Shown in pieces: positions 53,780-64,000 of a stretch of DNA of 64,000 nucleotides (within the stretch, counting starts at the first letter, position 1; every line of letters starts with the position of its first letter). This DNA comes from Tieghemiomyces parasiticus (taxonomy: Eukaryota > Kickxellomycota > Dimargaritomycetes > Dimargaritales > Dimargaritaceae): contig JANBPT010000004.1 in assembly GCA_027575765.1 (NCBI GenBank), forward strand, positions 1 to 64,000, written 5' to 3'. Below the pieces are notes generated by a model. That model did no database searches, was not told the origin of the DNA, and saw nothing but the letters and a program-made list of their open reading frames with translations. Both the position numbers and the translations under genes were made by a program.

Positions 53780-56700
53780 TCAGTAGGGTTGGTCCATGAC
53801 GTGCCTCGAGAGCACGTTGATGGGTCCCTCCTCGTAGGCCTGCTGGACCCAGCTTCGCCGCTTCTCATGCGTCCGCGACTTGGGGATGGACGCCGCCGGG
53901 ATAAAGATGAGCTCGTCGGGGACAAGCCGGTGCTCCTGTAGCAAAGCGTTGACCACGAGGGGGGCCAAGTTAGCGACGTGGCAAATATCGGTCTCGGTGT
54001 AGCGCAGAACGGAGGCCACAACGACCAATCGCTCACGGGCGGGCGGGCCGGCCACCACGGGCGCCACTGCCGGCATCGTAGGGTCACCAAAGTGCTGCGG
54101 GGGTCCGATGCCCCCTGGATCGGCAGACGACTCGGCTGAGGCCAAAGAGTGCCGGCTCCGCGACGCCGGATCATGGCGTGGCGGGCGGTTGCCTGGGGGC
54201 CGGATGGATGCGAAGTTGTTGTGCACCCGGATGTGATTGATCGACGGCGGTTCGAGCACGGAGGTGCGGAAGGCTACCGTCCCGTTGTTCTCGATGAGAG
54301 GGTGGGCGCGCTCCACGGTGAGCTCCACGTCCGGGACGAAGTAGAGCAGGTCGCGCACCCGGAAGGTGTCGGCCAGACGGCCCACAACGTACAGCAAGGG
54401 CTCCTCGGGCACGCCGTTTACCACACCAGTACCCGAGCTCGGGTCGATGTAGAGGAAGCCCAAGTCACCCGTGCGCACGTAGGCATACTGCGGGTCGCCC
54501 CCCGCGATATGGTCCAGCAGGTGAGCAGCCGTGACCTCGGCCGGGCGGCGGCGGCCCGTGGCCGGATCGATCCCGGTTCGGCGGTGGCTGTACCCACCGG
54601 CGTTACTTACGCTGTACACCCAAATCTCACCCACCGCGCCGGCCGCACAGATCCGCTTGGTGGCGGGGTCGACCACCGCTACCATGGCGTTGCTGGCCAC
54701 CTTGCCGCTGTCCTGCAGGACCACGGCAGGTCGGCTGCGGTCTGTCCCGGTCACGCGGGCCTGGCCGCGGCGCAGGGCGGCTAGGTCGAGGCGCAGGGTC
54801 ACCGGTTTGATACCCATATAGGCCCGGGTGCTGATGACGGGGTTCATCGGGTGGGCGTACAGGTTGTTGATAGCCGTCTCCTCCAGGCGGTTGGACATAA
54901 AGTAGCCGGCTAAGGAGGTGTAGTAGGCGGGCAGGGCTCGGTCCTCGAGGACCACCGACAGGTTGCGTAGGTTGTGTAGGCTAAAGGCGCGACCACCGGC
55001 TTGGTGCAGACGGCCTACCGCGCGCTCAAACATAGGGTAGGTGGCTAGGGCGTCCTTCACTTTGTAGCGCTGCAACAGTTCGAACCAGTGGTGTGGTGAC
55101 TCACAAAAGTCGGCGTAGGTCAGAAGCACCGTGGTGCAGCCGGTGAAGATGCCCAGGAGGGCGAACTGCAGGAAGGCGTAGCCGCAGTAGGCGCGCGTGG
55201 TGGCCAGGACGGGGTGACCTGCCGGCATTTGGAAGTCACTCTTGAGCTGGCGGCAGCCGGCCAGAAGGTTGGCGTGGGTAAGCTTAACGAACTGCGGGTG
55301 AGCGTCGTCCGGCCCCGGCGGATGCGCCAGGACCAAGGCGATGTGACCCGGGGCCGCGCGGACGCGCGAAGGAAGGGGCGGCGGTGGCCGATTCCCTAGC
55401 AGGCCCCCGGGTTTGGGGCACTTGGCCACGTGTACGCGGTGCAGGCCGCGGGCGGCCGTGGCATAAGGTCGCTGCTTCAGTAGTAGATCTGTCTCGGCGT
55501 CCACAAGCAGATGGCGGGCGTTGAACTGCGCAGCAGCATCGGCCAGGGCGAGGGCATCCTCGGTCTCCCAGGCGGCCTCGGGCACAGGCAGAGGGATGAG
55601 CACCGCTCCGACTGCAAAGCAGGCATGGACGGAATAGAACAGGTCGAGCCCGGCGGGGAGCACTGCCACCACGTGGTCTCCGGGCCGCACCCCGTGCTTC
55701 TCGGTGAGGAAGTGCGCCAGGGCGGCAATCTTGTTTACCAGCTTGTTGAAAGTGACAATGTTGGTGGGAGCCACGGTCAAGAGGGAAGCGCGCTTTCGGC
55801 CCTCAAAGTAGTGCACCGCCGGCTCGGTGGGTGTCACGGTGGCCCTCCAGTGCAGGACCTCCAAAATGGTGGCGAACTGTTGCAAGTCGCGACCGGTGCG
55901 CTCGTCGGTGCTGGGCAGGCTCAGTTCCAGGCTGGTGTGCTGAAGCCAGCGGTTCACCTCCCCGGATCCATCTATACCGTCGTTGGCGTCGTCATTATCA
56001 TCGAGGTCACTGTCGTCCAACTCGTGCGGGGAAGGGAGGGCCAAGCGGGCCAGGCCAAGCCGAGTGACCTGGATGGCAACCGCGCCCTTTTCGAAGCGAG
56101 TTTGGCAGAGGTGGGCGTTCACGACACGCCGGCCGTATTCATAGGCCCGCGGTAGAGCGTCAGGCCCGCAGGCACACACCGCGTAGGCGTAGAGGCGGTG
56201 CCGGGCCACCAGCGTCCGGTACACGTCCTCGCACAAACGCGGCATCTCGGCCTCGCTCACCCGTGTTTCAAAGAGGAACACGGGCAGGTAGGTGTCGTTG
56301 ACGAAGAGTTCAAACGCGGTACACTCGCCCACCAGCGAGAGGTGTGACCGAAGTGACTGCAGTACGTCGCGGCGGTAGTGAAAGTAGACATCGGGCTCGC
56401 CGCCTTGGACCAGGGCATCGTCTTCGTCATCGGAGGCGGCGAACGACATGGACGACACGGACGACGGCGGACCGATGGGGGGAAAGGTCGGCTCAGCCGG
56501 CGCGAGGGTCTGCTGCAGGCGATCCTCGAAGACGCCTAGCACCACTAGGCAGCCGTCGATCAGGGTGCCCATCAGACCAGTGCGTAAGAAAGTCTGGTCG
56601 GAGGCAGCCTCGCCATCAGGCAGGTAGTAACGATAGCGTGCGTAGAAGATGGCTTGGCTAAGCTTGGGCAGCGCCCAGAACCCGGCACCTAAGGCCGGGC

Positions 56701-59700
56701 AGTCCACCCATAGCTCGCCCACCTCGTCCGGGGCGCACAGTTCCTTGGTGTTGGGGTTCACGATCACCACGTTGGTGAGAAAAGCCGGTCGGCCGAAGGA
56801 GTAGACGGTGACCGTGTCGACCGGAGCCGGGGCGACGCGCGGGCCCGTGGTCGGAGCGGGTGGGCCGACGGACGGGGGCGGAGACGGCACGGTGGCCTCT
56901 GCCGCCAGGGGGGTTCCCTCGGGTGACACGTGGCCCATATCCGCCAGCACCTGGTCGACAAGGGCGGCGACGTCGTCATCACTGTCGCCGTTCGCACTGG
57001 CGTCATTACTGTCAGCGTTTCCGATGCGATCGGTCCGGCTGACCGGTCGATCCGAGCCGGCCCCAGCCTCCCCACGGTCGTCATCCGCTGAGGTCGTGAC
57101 CACCACCCGGTTGCGCCGCAGAGCGCGTCGGTCCAGAGTGAATTCCCACACTTCGCGGAACGGAGCCGCCCGGCGGGACCGCAGCGCGTCGCGGGCATGG
57201 ATCACTCGAGTGAAGAGATCGGCCCCAGCGCCGCCGAGGGGAGTCTGCTCCGCGGCGGTGGTGGCGGTGGTGGTGGTGGAGGCGGCGGTAGTGACGGTGC
57301 TCGTGCTGGTCGCCTCCTCTGCGGCAGGATCGTCGAAGCAGTTGCGGGTGCTGAGCAGGATGCTACCGTGCTCCGGGAGGGTCAGCAACGGGGTCAATAC
57401 GGCGCGGCGCTGGACGTGCTGGATAGACTTGTAAGGACAGCCGAACGGGTGCAGCACTGCACGGTTAAACTGGGCCTGGAAAGCAGGCTCGATGTACAGG
57501 CATTCGATGAGCACCCGGTTCAGCTTACGGAGGTTGGGGGTCACGCGGCGGTTGAAGTTGGCGATCTGGTCAGGCTCGTCGATGGCGGACGAGAGAACGT
57601 GGCCCAGACTGGGGTAATCGGCCACCGCCACCGTAACGCCGTACTTGGACAAGGTGTGCACCCAGACCCCGGGCACCTCCAGGGCCGAGGCGTTGAGGAA
57701 GAAGGTGCGGTGGCCACCAAACGCGCCCAGGAGCCCGCCGGTCAGCAGGCCAGTGTGCTGGCGCGGATCTAGGGAGACCAGGAAGGCTTGCGTGCCGCTG
57801 GCTAAGGCGGCTCCGCTACTCTCGGCGTCGAGCGATGGGGTGTCAAGGGCATCGGGGTCCTCCTCTTCCTCGTCCTCTTCTCGCTCGTCCTCGGCCACTA
57901 TGGGTGGAAGGTGGTTACGGCCCAGCGAGGCGCCCAAGCTGCGACGCAGGCTCAGCGCGGAACCGGTCGACTCCCGTCCGAACGGCCGCATGAGTCGGGC
58001 CCGACTAGACGTGAGCCGGGCGGGTAGGGTGCCGGCGCCATAGACGGAGTGACGGTAGGCGGTAGGGTTCGCATCGCCAGCGGGGTTCACGTCGAAGGAG
58101 CGATTACGTGGGGGCGGTAGTATCTCCTCCTCGTCGTCTGCAGCGCCGCCCGCCCCACCACTCGCACGTTGGGCGATGTCCTCCTCGTCGGCCAGCTGAG
58201 CGAACTGCAAGGTGGCGGCCAGGCACTGCTGCATGATGGACCCGTGGGTGACCTGCACCCCCTTGAGCTCGCCATTGGGGGATTTAGAAAATTCTAGGTA
58301 GGCCAGGTCGTGGGCCTGGAGCGCAACACCGCCGGCGACAGCGGGGCCGGCCAGGCTGGCGGAAGACGGGTTGGCCGGGTGGTAGGTCACGGCGGAACCG
58401 CCCAGGTCATTAGTCTTGACCCACTCGATGTCGGCAGGCCAGCCCGCAGGGGCCGACCCCTGGCCGGGGGCCGGTACCCCCGCGGAGGCCAGGTCGCGGG
58501 TCAGCGCCTTGATGTTGAGGTCTGTGGTGAGGACCACCCGGGTCTGCGTAACGTTCAGAATGTCGATCATTTCGGCCAGCGAGTCGGTGGCCACCAGGGG
58601 GACGGCACACAGGCCCGCACCAAGCACAGCGTAGAAGGCGACCAGGAAGTCCACCACTTCAGACTTACGGTAGACCAAGGCCACCCGGTCGCCTTTGCAA
58701 ACCACGCCCTTGGTGCGCAGCAGCTTACCCACCCGCTCGGCGCGCTGGAGAAGGCGCAGCCACGTTACCGAGGGACCCTCACGACCACGGTTATCGATCC
58801 CCAGAAAGGCCATGGCCTTGGGGGTGCGCGCGGCGCGGTAGCGCAGGAGGGCGGGGAGGCTAGGGAAGGTGCTCATGATGTACTTGAGTTCCGCCCCATA
58901 GCCGTACGCGGGTACGTCACGGGCCACGGCGTGCGAGGTGACACGGCCAGCGAAGGCGGCGAACGGAGGCGGGCGTCCGGGCGAGGGGTTGGACTCGGAT
59001 ACGGTGGGTTCGGGTTGAGTGCGCACGGTGCTGACGGAGGTGGTGCGCGGACGACCAGCGGTGACCGCGGGTTTGTAATTAAAGTAGTTGATGCTGGGCA
59101 TGCTACTCAATGTGTCCGTGGCGGTGGGGAACGGGGCGGGCTCGGAGCCGGCGGGTGCGGTGGCTGGGACGGGTACGATGGCTGGGGCGGGTGGTCGTGG
59201 GGCGGTGGCGAGTGTTACTGGGGCCGGGGCCGGTGGAGGAGGAGGAGGCGGGCGCGCCTCGCAAGGTAGGACCGCGTCGTCGTCGGAAGAAGACGCATCG
59301 TAATTAGTAACGCGTAGCTGACGGGGAGGCCCGGGCGCTGGGTAGATGGGCTCGGGCGGCGACGGTGACCGGGCCGCAGGGGTGAACCGCGTGACCACGC
59401 GCAGGCCCGTGGCTGAAGCGGTCTTCCGGGCGCGGGATGGGGAGACCGACCGGGCAGATTCCCCGGACGGTGCTGGTGGTACCAGCGGGAGGTCGGGTAA
59501 GGAGGTTTCTGGGCAGGGCGAGAGAGCCACGCTCGAGGCCTCGCTCCAGGACGGCACACTGGCGTACATACTAAGTCGATCAACGCGATCCTGAAAATCG
59601 TCGAGCTGGATGGCGTCAGCGGCGCGATCCCGCTCGTCGATCGTCCCGGGTAACTCGTCGGCGGTTGCATACTCCGCATCAGAATTGACGGCGCGAAAGA

Positions 59701-60577
59701 CAGTGGTGGGGCGCGCGTCCAAGTGGGGGGCTGATACTTTGCGGGACCGCTGGCTCACGGTGCGCAGTATATGGTCCGTATCGGCCGACCGCTGCCGGGA
59801 CCGTGGTGGGCGGCGGGGCGGGGACCGGGATGATGTCGACGACCCTGAGTACGGCTGCAAGGAGTACGAGACGGGCACCTCGGTCGACGGCGGGGTGACC
59901 GCGGCTAGTGCGGGAGGGTCAACAGGTCCCAGCGGCGGGGAGGGATCGAGGGGCAACGGAGTGGCCACCTGGTGCGGTGGGGGCAGGTTAGCTGGTGGTA
60001 AAATGGGGGCCACACCGTGCGGCGATGGCGGGTTGGATGGCCGCTGCGGGGGTGGATCGGTTGGCGACGGCGGGGACGGGTCACTGGGTGAACAAGGGGA
60101 CGGGGCAGTCGATAGACCGGCTTCGTGATTGGTGGCGTGGGCGAGGGTGGCCGAGCGACGAAGACTGGAAGTGTCGCCCAGGGTGTGCAGCAAGGCGTCA
60201 AAGTCGAGGCCGGACGCGGCGTACGGCGAGCGTGGGGAAGCGCCGGGAAGAGGAAAGCGGGCGCCACTACCGGTCTCGGCCGGGCTGTCCACGGCAGAGC
60301 TGAAGGCAGGCGAGTTGAAGGCGGGGGTAAGGCGACCGGGGCTTTCGTCGGAGCGGCCCTGGCCAAGCAGGAGGGGGCTGAGGTCGGAGCGGGCACTGGC
60401 GGCGGCATGCTGCTGGCCCCGTAGGTAGGTGAGGAGGATCTGGCGCCTCTTTTTCTCGTAACCCTTCTGGGTGATGTCGCCCTCGTCGAGGTCCTGCCTC
60501 AGCTCGGCCAGGGCTGACTGGTAAAAGTAGGGTAGGTCGGCCAGCCGTATCTGGTCGAGGTCGTAAGGGTCAGCCAT
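53780..60577 (-). CDS. DIP2-family protein: DMAP1-binding domain plus two AMP-synthetase (fatty-acyl-AMP-ligase-like) domains
   Basis: 2265-aa homologue of disco-interacting protein 2 (fungal Cmr2/Mug62/Cps1-like). In yeast and animals DIP2 controls a diacylglycerol pool by promoting its conversion to triacylglycerol. The N-terminus has a DMAP1-binding domain (about residues 8-55: LPYFYQSALAELRQDLDEGD, then KGYEKKRRQIL). A roughly 500-residue Pro/Ser-rich disordered region follows. FLD1 starts near 567 (PSLPALLRYRAARTPKAMAF), and its nucleotide-loop region is degenerate: EFSKSPNGELKGVQVTHGS replaces the usual TSGSTGxPKG. FLD1 carries an acidic insert (about 895-910) and a Thr/Ser-rich one (about 1090-1115). 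FLD2 starts near 1560 (EVLHWRATVTPTEPAVHYFE) and runs to the C-terminus (ERLVVVASVLRYTETDICHV, HEKRRSWVQQAYEEGPINVL). Larger than human DIP2A (about 1570). Single exon, start ATG at 60577. Confidence 0.9.
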   Translation of the reverse strand: MADPYDLDQIRLADLPYFYQSALAELRQDLDEGDITQKGYEKKRRQILLTYLRGQQHAAASARSDLSPLLLGQGRSDESPGRLTPAFNSPAFSSAVDSPAETGSGARFPLPGASPRSPYAASGLDFDALLHTLGDTSSLRRSATLAHATNHEAGLSTAPSPCSPSDPSPPSPTDPPPQRPSNPPSPHGVAPILPPANLPPPHQVATPLPLDPSPPLGPVDPPALAAVTPPSTEVPVSYSLQPYSGSSTSSRSPPRRPPRSRQRSADTDHILRTVSQRSRKVSAPHLDARPTTVFRAVNSDAEYATADELPGTIDERDRAADAIQLDDFQDRVDRLSMYASVPSWSEASSVALSPCPETSLPDLPLVPPAPSGESARSVSPSRARKTASATGLRVVTRFTPAARSPSPPEPIYPAPGPPRQLRVTNYDASSSDDDAVLPCEARPPPPPPPAPAPVTLATAPRPPAPAIVPVPATAPAGSEPAPFPTATDTLSSMPSINYFNYKPAVTAGRPRTTSVSTVRTQPEPTVSESNPSPGRPPPFAAFAGRVTSHAVARDVPAYGYGAELKYIMSTFPSLPALLRYRAARTPKAMAFLGIDNRGREGPSVTWLRLLQRAERVGKLLRTKGVVCKGDRVALVYRKSEVVDFLVAFYAVLGAGLCAVPLVATDSLAEMIDILNVTQTRVVLTTDLNIKALTRDLASAGVPAPGQGSAPAGWPADIEWVKTNDLGGSAVTYHPANPSSASLAGPAVAGGVALQAHDLAYLEFSKSPNGELKGVQVTHGSIMQQCLAATLQFAQLADEEDIAQRASGGAGGAADDEEEILPPPRNRSFDVNPAGDANPTAYRHSVYGAGTLPARLTSSRARLMRPFGRESTGSALSLRRSLGASLGRNHLPPIVAEDEREEDEEEEDPDALDTPSLDAESSGAALASGTQAFLVSLDPRQHTGLLTGGLLGAFGGHRTFFLNASALEVPGVWVHTLSKYGVTVAVADYPSLGHVLSSAIDEPDQIANFNRRVTPNLRKLNRVLIECLYIEPAFQAQFNRAVLHPFGCPYKSIQHVQRRAVLTPLLTLPEHGSILLSTRNCFDDPAAEEATSTSTVTTAASTTTTATTAAEQTPLGGAGADLFTRVIHARDALRSRRAAPFREVWEFTLDRRALRRNRVVVTTSADDDRGEAGAGSDRPVSRTDRIGNADSNDASANGDSDDDVAALVDQVLADMGHVSPEGTPLAAEATVPSPPPSVGPPAPTTGPRVAPAPVDTVTVYSFGRPAFLTNVVIVNPNTKELCAPDEVGELWVDCPALGAGFWALPKLSQAIFYARYRYYLPDGEAASDQTFLRTGLMGTLIDGCLVVLGVFEDRLQQTLAPAEPTFPPIGPPSSVSSMSFAASDDEDDALVQGGEPDVYFHYRRDVLQSLRSHLSLVGECTAFELFVNDTYLPVFLFETRVSEAEMPRLCEDVYRTLVARHRLYAYAVCACGPDALPRAYEYGRRVVNAHLCQTRFEKGAVAIQVTRLGLARLALPSPHELDDSDLDDNDDANDGIDGSGEVNRWLQHTSLELSLPSTDERTGRDLQQFATILEVLHWRATVTPTEPAVHYFEGRKRASLLTVAPTNIVTFNKLVNKIAALAHFLTEKHGVRPGDHVVAVLPAGLDLFYSVHACFAVGAVLIPLPVPEAAWETEDALALADAAAQFNARHLLVDAETDLLLKQRPYATAARGLHRVHVAKCPKPGGLLGNRPPPPLPSRVRAAPGHIALVLAHPPGPDDAHPQFVKLTHANLLAGCRQLKSDFQMPAGHPVLATTRAYCGYAFLQFALLGIFTGCTTVLLTYADFCESPHHWFELLQRYKVKDALATYPMFERAVGRLHQAGGRAFSLHNLRNLSVVLEDRALPAYYTSLAGYFMSNRLEETAINNLYAHPMNPVISTRAYMGIKPVTLRLDLAALRRGQARVTGTDRSRPAVVLQDSGKVASNAMVAVVDPATKRICAAGAVGEIWVYSVSNAGGYSHRRTGIDPATGRRRPAEVTAAHLLDHIAGGDPQYAYVRTGDLGFLYIDPSSGTGVVNGVPEEPLLYVVGRLADTFRVRDLLYFVPDVELTVERAHPLIENNGTVAFRTSVLEPPSINHIRVHNNFASIRPPGNRPPRHDPASRSRHSLASAESSADPGGIGPPQHFGDPTMPAVAPVVAGPPARERLVVVASVLRYTETDICHVANLAPLVVNALLQEHRLVPDELIFIPAASIPKSRTHEKRRSWVQQAYEEGPINVLSRHVMDQPY

Positions 60578-63118
60578 GGCCGCACAGAGGGCGAGTGCGA
60601 CGGTCCAAACGGAGAATGCAAGGCGGAGGGGCTAAGGTCGGAGTAACAAAGACAAAATTAAGGCTCGTCTAGCATCGATGTGTGGCACAGAATGTCAGTT
60701 GGGCGAATGATTGGATTACAGAGTAGAGGAACGGCACGTAACGGCAGGGCCACCGGGAACGGCGCGTGCGGAGAAGGGGTGATACGCTGGTCGACAGCCA
60801 GCTGGGGCCACGGTTGGGTGCAGGCGGGAGGGGAACAGAGAGCATGGGAAACGGACCCCCACCGAGGCAGCCACTGGAACAATAGGTCACCCTCCCTTCT
60901 CGCCACCACCCTTCCGCCGTTGACCTACTTCCCGACAATGGCCGGTGCTGCCCAACCCCGCGGGCGTACCTAAGCATCATTGGCCCGCCTAGGCCTTTTT
61001 ACTGTAGGGGGTCGGAGCCCCTTTAGAGCCCCACCGCCGATACGTGTACCGTATGGATCAGGGGCTGGATCCAGGGTCAGTGAGCCTACGATGTATCCGC
61101 CAGCTTCCAACTCACCTTCCGCCATCTCCGGGCACTACAGCCCGGGGTTGGTTTCATTGCAGCGTCCCCAGGCGACGTTCGTATCCAATCCACTGCCTTC
61201 AGGATGCCTTGGTGTGCAGGGCAACGGGTTGTGGGGGTTAGAGCCGCCGCCAGCTTGCCTGCGTGCAGGGCTGGGCTGCATGGCCAGGCAGGACTGGACA
61301 CGCCCAAGGTCAGGTTCTGGGGAAGCTTCGACCGACGCAGTCGTAACCCATCGGACACACTGCCTCCTTAGCGGTTTAAGGCCGCGAGTCTAGTTGCCAA
61401 TGGTCAACCTAGCCGACCCGGCCACATCACGGGCCCATCTCCACCCGCTGGCACTGTATCACTTCATTCGTAATTTCAGGCCACCGGAATCCTTTCAGGA
61501 CCTGCCACTGTGAAGGCTCCGTTAGACTGTCGTGGGCTACAATTATACGTGATCTATTGGTTAAATTCATTAACGTGAGGGGGACAGTCCCTCATATTAC
61601 ATTTCCAATACGGCAAATTTATTAATTTTTCATTTGAGAGCCGTTATGCGGACAAAGGTGTTTGGATGGGCGTATACCATCCTCCCTGGAACGGGGCCAC
61701 GCGAGCAGATTGCCACGATACGTAATCATTACCTTGGCAACGCGAAAGGTGGTCTGGGGCACTTTGGGAAGGGGGACAACTACTAGTCCTCCCCCCCTTT
61801 GCTCAAGCACGGGAGCTGCCTACACGATGGACAGGCCCGCCCAACCAGCCTCTTAGCCTCCGATTGCAATTCCATCCCCTCGCTGGGCAGGGCCTTTTCC
61901 AGCCTGTCAGCCATATCCTGTACGACCATCTGATGGCACCCCTTGGCCGACCCACCGGTGCTTCTCTCTACCGATATATCAGTGACATCTCCTGGCCTCC
62001 ACATAAGCGGTTTAGCCCGAATGAGTTGGCTATATACCTGGCCTTGACGGCTAAAGTATCCGTCACCTGGGCAGTACCTTGAACAGACAACATCACCGCG
62101 CATGCTTACCATAGTCTATCTGGCCGAAAACGAAGCTGACGCTTGTGCCTGCGGGTCATTGCCGGCCCCAGGGCTGGTCAGCTATAGACGCCGCTTAGGA
62201 TGCGGCTATCCCTGTCCTTTGCAACGACATTGCTCCACCGCCGATGGGCCCATCCCCTCCGCAGCAACTGCCGTCGAAAAACCACCGCTTAGAAACGGAG
62301 GCGGTTTAACATGGGGCCAATCTCCAACCCTTTTCCGGCCATATAGAGGCCTGACCCGGCCCCCTTGCGGCTTCTCACGGGAGGCAAGGAGAGACACCGT
62401 CCCGCTGAAAGCCATGGCCTCACTGGCCACCATCAAACTTTCAGTACCAGCGAAGACTACGACAGCGCCGGTTTGTCTCTCACCCACTGTCCCTTGCAAC
62501 GGTGCCATCTCCCCACACAATGGCATCTCCAATGCTGATCACACGTGATCATCCTTCCTTTAAGATGGGGAAAAGCCCTGCGTGGGGGGGGGTGGGGCCG
62601 TAATTAGGGCTGGCCGCCAGGGTCAGGGCCCACGTTTCCAAGCCTCACAGCCCCTCCTCCTACACAATGCCCTGCCTCCCCCCTCCGATGCCTCGGGCCT
62701 GCGCCTTACCGCAAAGAGCAACCTGGCCACTCCCATATCCCTCCCCACTCCAATTACCGCTGCCAGCCTCCGCCCACCAGGTTTCCGTGTAAAGTGCGAA
62801 CCGGTGCAAAGGCAAGCTGTCTATTGCTGGCTCCCACCTGCCGCGCCCAAGCCTCTTCTTCATTTCCCTTCCTGCCGGGCTCTACATCCCCCCTTCTACG
62901 GTATGCCGGACAACTCCCATGCCGAGTCGCTATAAATCCCGTCTCCTTTTACCTCGCCCTTCCGTCTGACCTGCGTCCGTCCCGATCGCCTGCCGGGCCT
63001 CCAGTCGCTACCGCCTCCCTCACCTGTTCACCTTCTCCACGCCTCACTACCAGTAGCCAGCCGACACCAACCCCCGGCCCATCACACCTCTCCCCATCTC
63101 GTCGGCCGGTGTTCCACC
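60578..63118. other. Long divergent intergenic region (DIP2 homologue - / NDR kinase +)
   Basis: 2.5 kb with no recognised gene. Open stretches occur at 60980-61393 (+), 61783-62112 (-), 62102-62548 (+) and 62206-62532 (-); the last two overlap antisense and none resembles a known family. AT-rich part at 61540-61640. The last 500 bases are strongly C/T-rich, fitting a long kinase leader. Confidence 0.45.
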
Positions 63119-64000
63119 ATGTACAACCATCCGCCTCCCGCCGACCCCCGTGACCGCTACTATGCGACAGGGGCCGGGACGACGCCCGGCTCGGCCGCGC
63201 CCGCCTCAGCCTTCAACCGGCCTACCCCTCCGGCCTTCGACGCCAACGCGGGCTACGCCCACCCGGGCCACCCGATCTACACCACGGGGTACCCTGCTAC
63301 GCCAACCTACCCCGGCGTCCTCGACAGCTACGGCGAGACTGTGTACCTTAATGAGCACCTAGCACCACCCCATCCAGCCTACGCGGCCCCTTCCCCTGCG
63401 GCCGCCTACCATCACCCTTCCGACCCGCCGGGCGCGGCCGAGTACGACCTACGCCACGGCGGCCCGCCTCACCCAGTGGCCACCCCCCCTGCCGAGGCCA
63501 CGCCCACCGAGATTCGCTTCCACCGCACAACCCAGGGGATGCCCAAGAGCGTTTTGGAGCGTACTGCCACCGCAAAAATCAAGCTCCAGCACTACTACCA
63601 GAACCTGGTGGGCCAGTGCCGCGAGCGCAACCAACGGTGAGTCGGACCCCCCCCCCGAAACGAGCCAGAGTAGGCTAGATTACATAGTCAAGGCCGTGCG
63701 CCTTTCCCCCACCTTACGCCCGCAGGCATGCAGAACTGCTTTTGTCTAACGGTTGTTTGATTTTTTCCGATTCAACCTTTCCCACCCCTTACCTTATTCA
63801 TTTTGCCCCCCCCCTTCCGACGCTAGGCAACTCGAACTCGAAAAGAAGGTTGAGAAGGAGGGCGGATCTGAGGAGCGTAAACTGCGCCAGCTGCAGAGCC
63901 TCGGTCGGAAGGAGTCTAATTTCCTACGTCTACGGCGAACTAAGCTGGGCCTAATCGACTTTATAACTATCAAGGTTATCGGCCGGGGTGCGTTCGGCGA
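63119..64000 (+). CDS. NDR/LATS-family serine/threonine kinase (Cbk1/Orb6/Cot1-like), 5' part
   Basis: AGC-family NDR kinase of the morphogenesis (RAM/MOR) pathway controlling polarised growth and cell separation. Exon 1 is 63119..63636; the intron 63637..63826 has donor GTGAGT and acceptor cgctag; exon 2 begins 63827 and runs to the window end. The join cg|g gives [17 protein letters not shown]. Residues 1-135 are a Pro/Ala/Tyr/His-rich disordered extension, typical of fungal Cbk1/Orb6. Next comes the Mob-binding N-terminal regulatory helix ([20 protein letters not shown]), then [20 protein letters not shown], then [12 protein letters not shown], and the glycine-rich loop IGRGAFGE at the last bases. 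About 230 codons are visible; the catalytic domain lies beyond the window. A nearer AG (after cgcag at about 63725) would break the conserved join, so the later acceptor is chosen. Confidence 0.92.

Noticed and set aside
62102..62548. 148-codon plus-strand frame in the DIP2/kinase intergenic region
   Set aside because: No recognisable domain, and opposed by an equally open antisense frame; not called as a gene.

Overview
The window is nuclear DNA from a eukaryote, almost certainly a fungus. Genes are protein-coding with GT-AG introns of about 90 to 270 bases and GTAAGT-type donors. The products are fungal-type: a Rix1/PELP1 ribosome-assembly factor, an RBBP4/HAT2 histone chaperone, an NDR (Cbk1/Orb6) kinase, a YAP180-type ANTH adaptor, a Ynd1/ENTPD4-type apyrase and a cytoplasmic dynein heavy chain. 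The GC- and C/G-ending codon-rich genes, with a nearly intron-free 14-kb dynein, suggest an early-diverging lineage. A Zoopagomycota/Kickxellomycotina-like source is a guess, not something the sequence proves.

Layout: (1) 1-5700: 3' part of eEF1B-gamma (+), then a two-TM Golgi-type NTPDase (+), then 1.8 kb without a recognisable gene. (2) 5.7-13 kb: indoleamine 2,3-dioxygenase (2 exons, +), AP180/CALM-like clathrin adaptor (4 exons, +), alpha/beta hydrolase (+). (3) 13.3-24.6 kb: MCH1-like MFS transporter (-), ESS2/DGCR14 splicing factor (-), CLN3/battenin (+) divergent from ESS2, then NPC1 (+). CLN3 and NPC1 are both vacuolar/lysosomal membrane proteins. (4) 24.6-33.3 kb: a gene-poor, visibly less GC-rich accessory segment holding a decayed ORF with a serine-protease-like motif (-), a complete nine-exon cytochrome P450 (+, rebuilt here exon by exon, 507 aa) and a frameshifted mariner transposase (+). 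(5) 33.3-47.3 kb: one uninterrupted 4665-codon cytoplasmic dynein 1 heavy chain (+). (6) 48-53 kb: RBBP4/HAT2 WD40 protein (4 exons, +) convergent with a two-exon Rix1/PELP1 homologue (-). (7) 53.8-64 kb: a 2265-aa DIP2-type protein with a DMAP1-binding domain and two AMP-synthetase-like domains (-), a 2.5-kb intergenic region, and the 5' part of an NDR/LATS kinase (+) cut by the window end.

No gene cluster or multi-gene defence or biosynthetic system is evident. Most genes are housekeeping functions in endomembrane traffic (AP180, NTPDase, CLN3, NPC1, dynein), nuclear RNA/chromatin work (ESS2, Rix1, RBBP4) and signalling (NDR kinase). No tRNA, rRNA or CRISPR array was recognised by eye. Family names rest on motif recognition from the translated sequence, since no search was run. 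The least explained material is the 24.6-33.3 kb segment and the 60.6-63.1 kb intergenic region.
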